A stretch of DNA of 64,000 nt from Ecdyonurus torrentis. Taxonomy: Eukaryota > Arthropoda > Insecta > Ephemeroptera > Heptageniidae. Shown one piece after another: positions 63,924 through 64,000 of this stretch (positions within the stretch are counted from its first letter, which is position 1; every line of letters starts with the position of its first letter). Made by a program: the position numbers and the translations under genes. The notes below the pieces were generated by a model. The model did no database searches and had not been told where the DNA came from. It saw nothing but the letters and a program-made list of their open reading frames with translations. The stretch is from contig OX439129.1 in assembly GCA_949318235.1 (NCBI GenBank), positions 21,644,566 to 21,708,565 on the forward strand, written 5' to 3'.

Positions 63924-64000
63924 CTGAAACAGTGAAAAGTTATTATATATTTGCATCTCAAAATTGCAGGAAATTTAAGTAAAGAATGCAGTAATTTAAA

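Overview
The window is nuclear DNA of an arthropod, most probably an insect. It is very AT-rich, its genes are cut by many GT-AG introns, it carries many long (TC)n, (AT)n and (GAAT)n microsatellites, and it holds chemoreceptors ending in the arthropod gustatory-receptor signature T-Y-x5-Q-F. The species cannot be read from the sequence.

Layout. Bases 1 to about 30,550 contain no gene I can identify. They hold microsatellites, homopolymer tracts, TTAA-flanked miniature inverted-repeat elements (one a near-perfect hairpin), a short glycosyltransferase-like fragment at the extreme left edge, and one orphan GC-rich ORF near 10.5 kb. From 30,552 to 56,635 (+) lie 49 exons encoding the last about 3,090 residues of midasin (MDN1/Rea1), the dynein-like AAA ATPase that strips assembly factors from pre-60S ribosomes. 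The splice phases of all 49 exons agree, giving one open frame of 9,273 nt. The window holds the second half of AAA6, the long linker, the Asp/Glu-rich region and the C-terminal MIDAS domain. AAA1 to AAA5 are not visible.

Inside the 6.2-kb third intron of MDN1, on the opposite strand, sit two tandem gustatory-receptor genes with the same four-exon structure. The MDN1-distal copy (35,403-36,905) is intact at 409 codons. The other (32,177-34,306) is a pseudogene broken by a small tandem duplication and a 1-base frameshift.

Downstream of MDN1 on the minus strand is a 5'-truncated non-LTR retrotransposon (about 58.84-62.6 kb) with an intact endonuclease/reverse-transcriptase frame. Its upstream ORF encodes the C-terminal half of a macrodomain resembling TARG1/OARD1, the ADP-ribosyl-glutamate hydrolase, and keeps the counterparts of both TARG1 catalytic residues. 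The RT frame overlaps this ORF in the -1 frame and has no ATG before its catalytic endonuclease residues, so the two are probably made as one fusion protein. This is the most unusual item here. The window ends with the last two exons of an unidentified minus-strand gene with an acidic tail.
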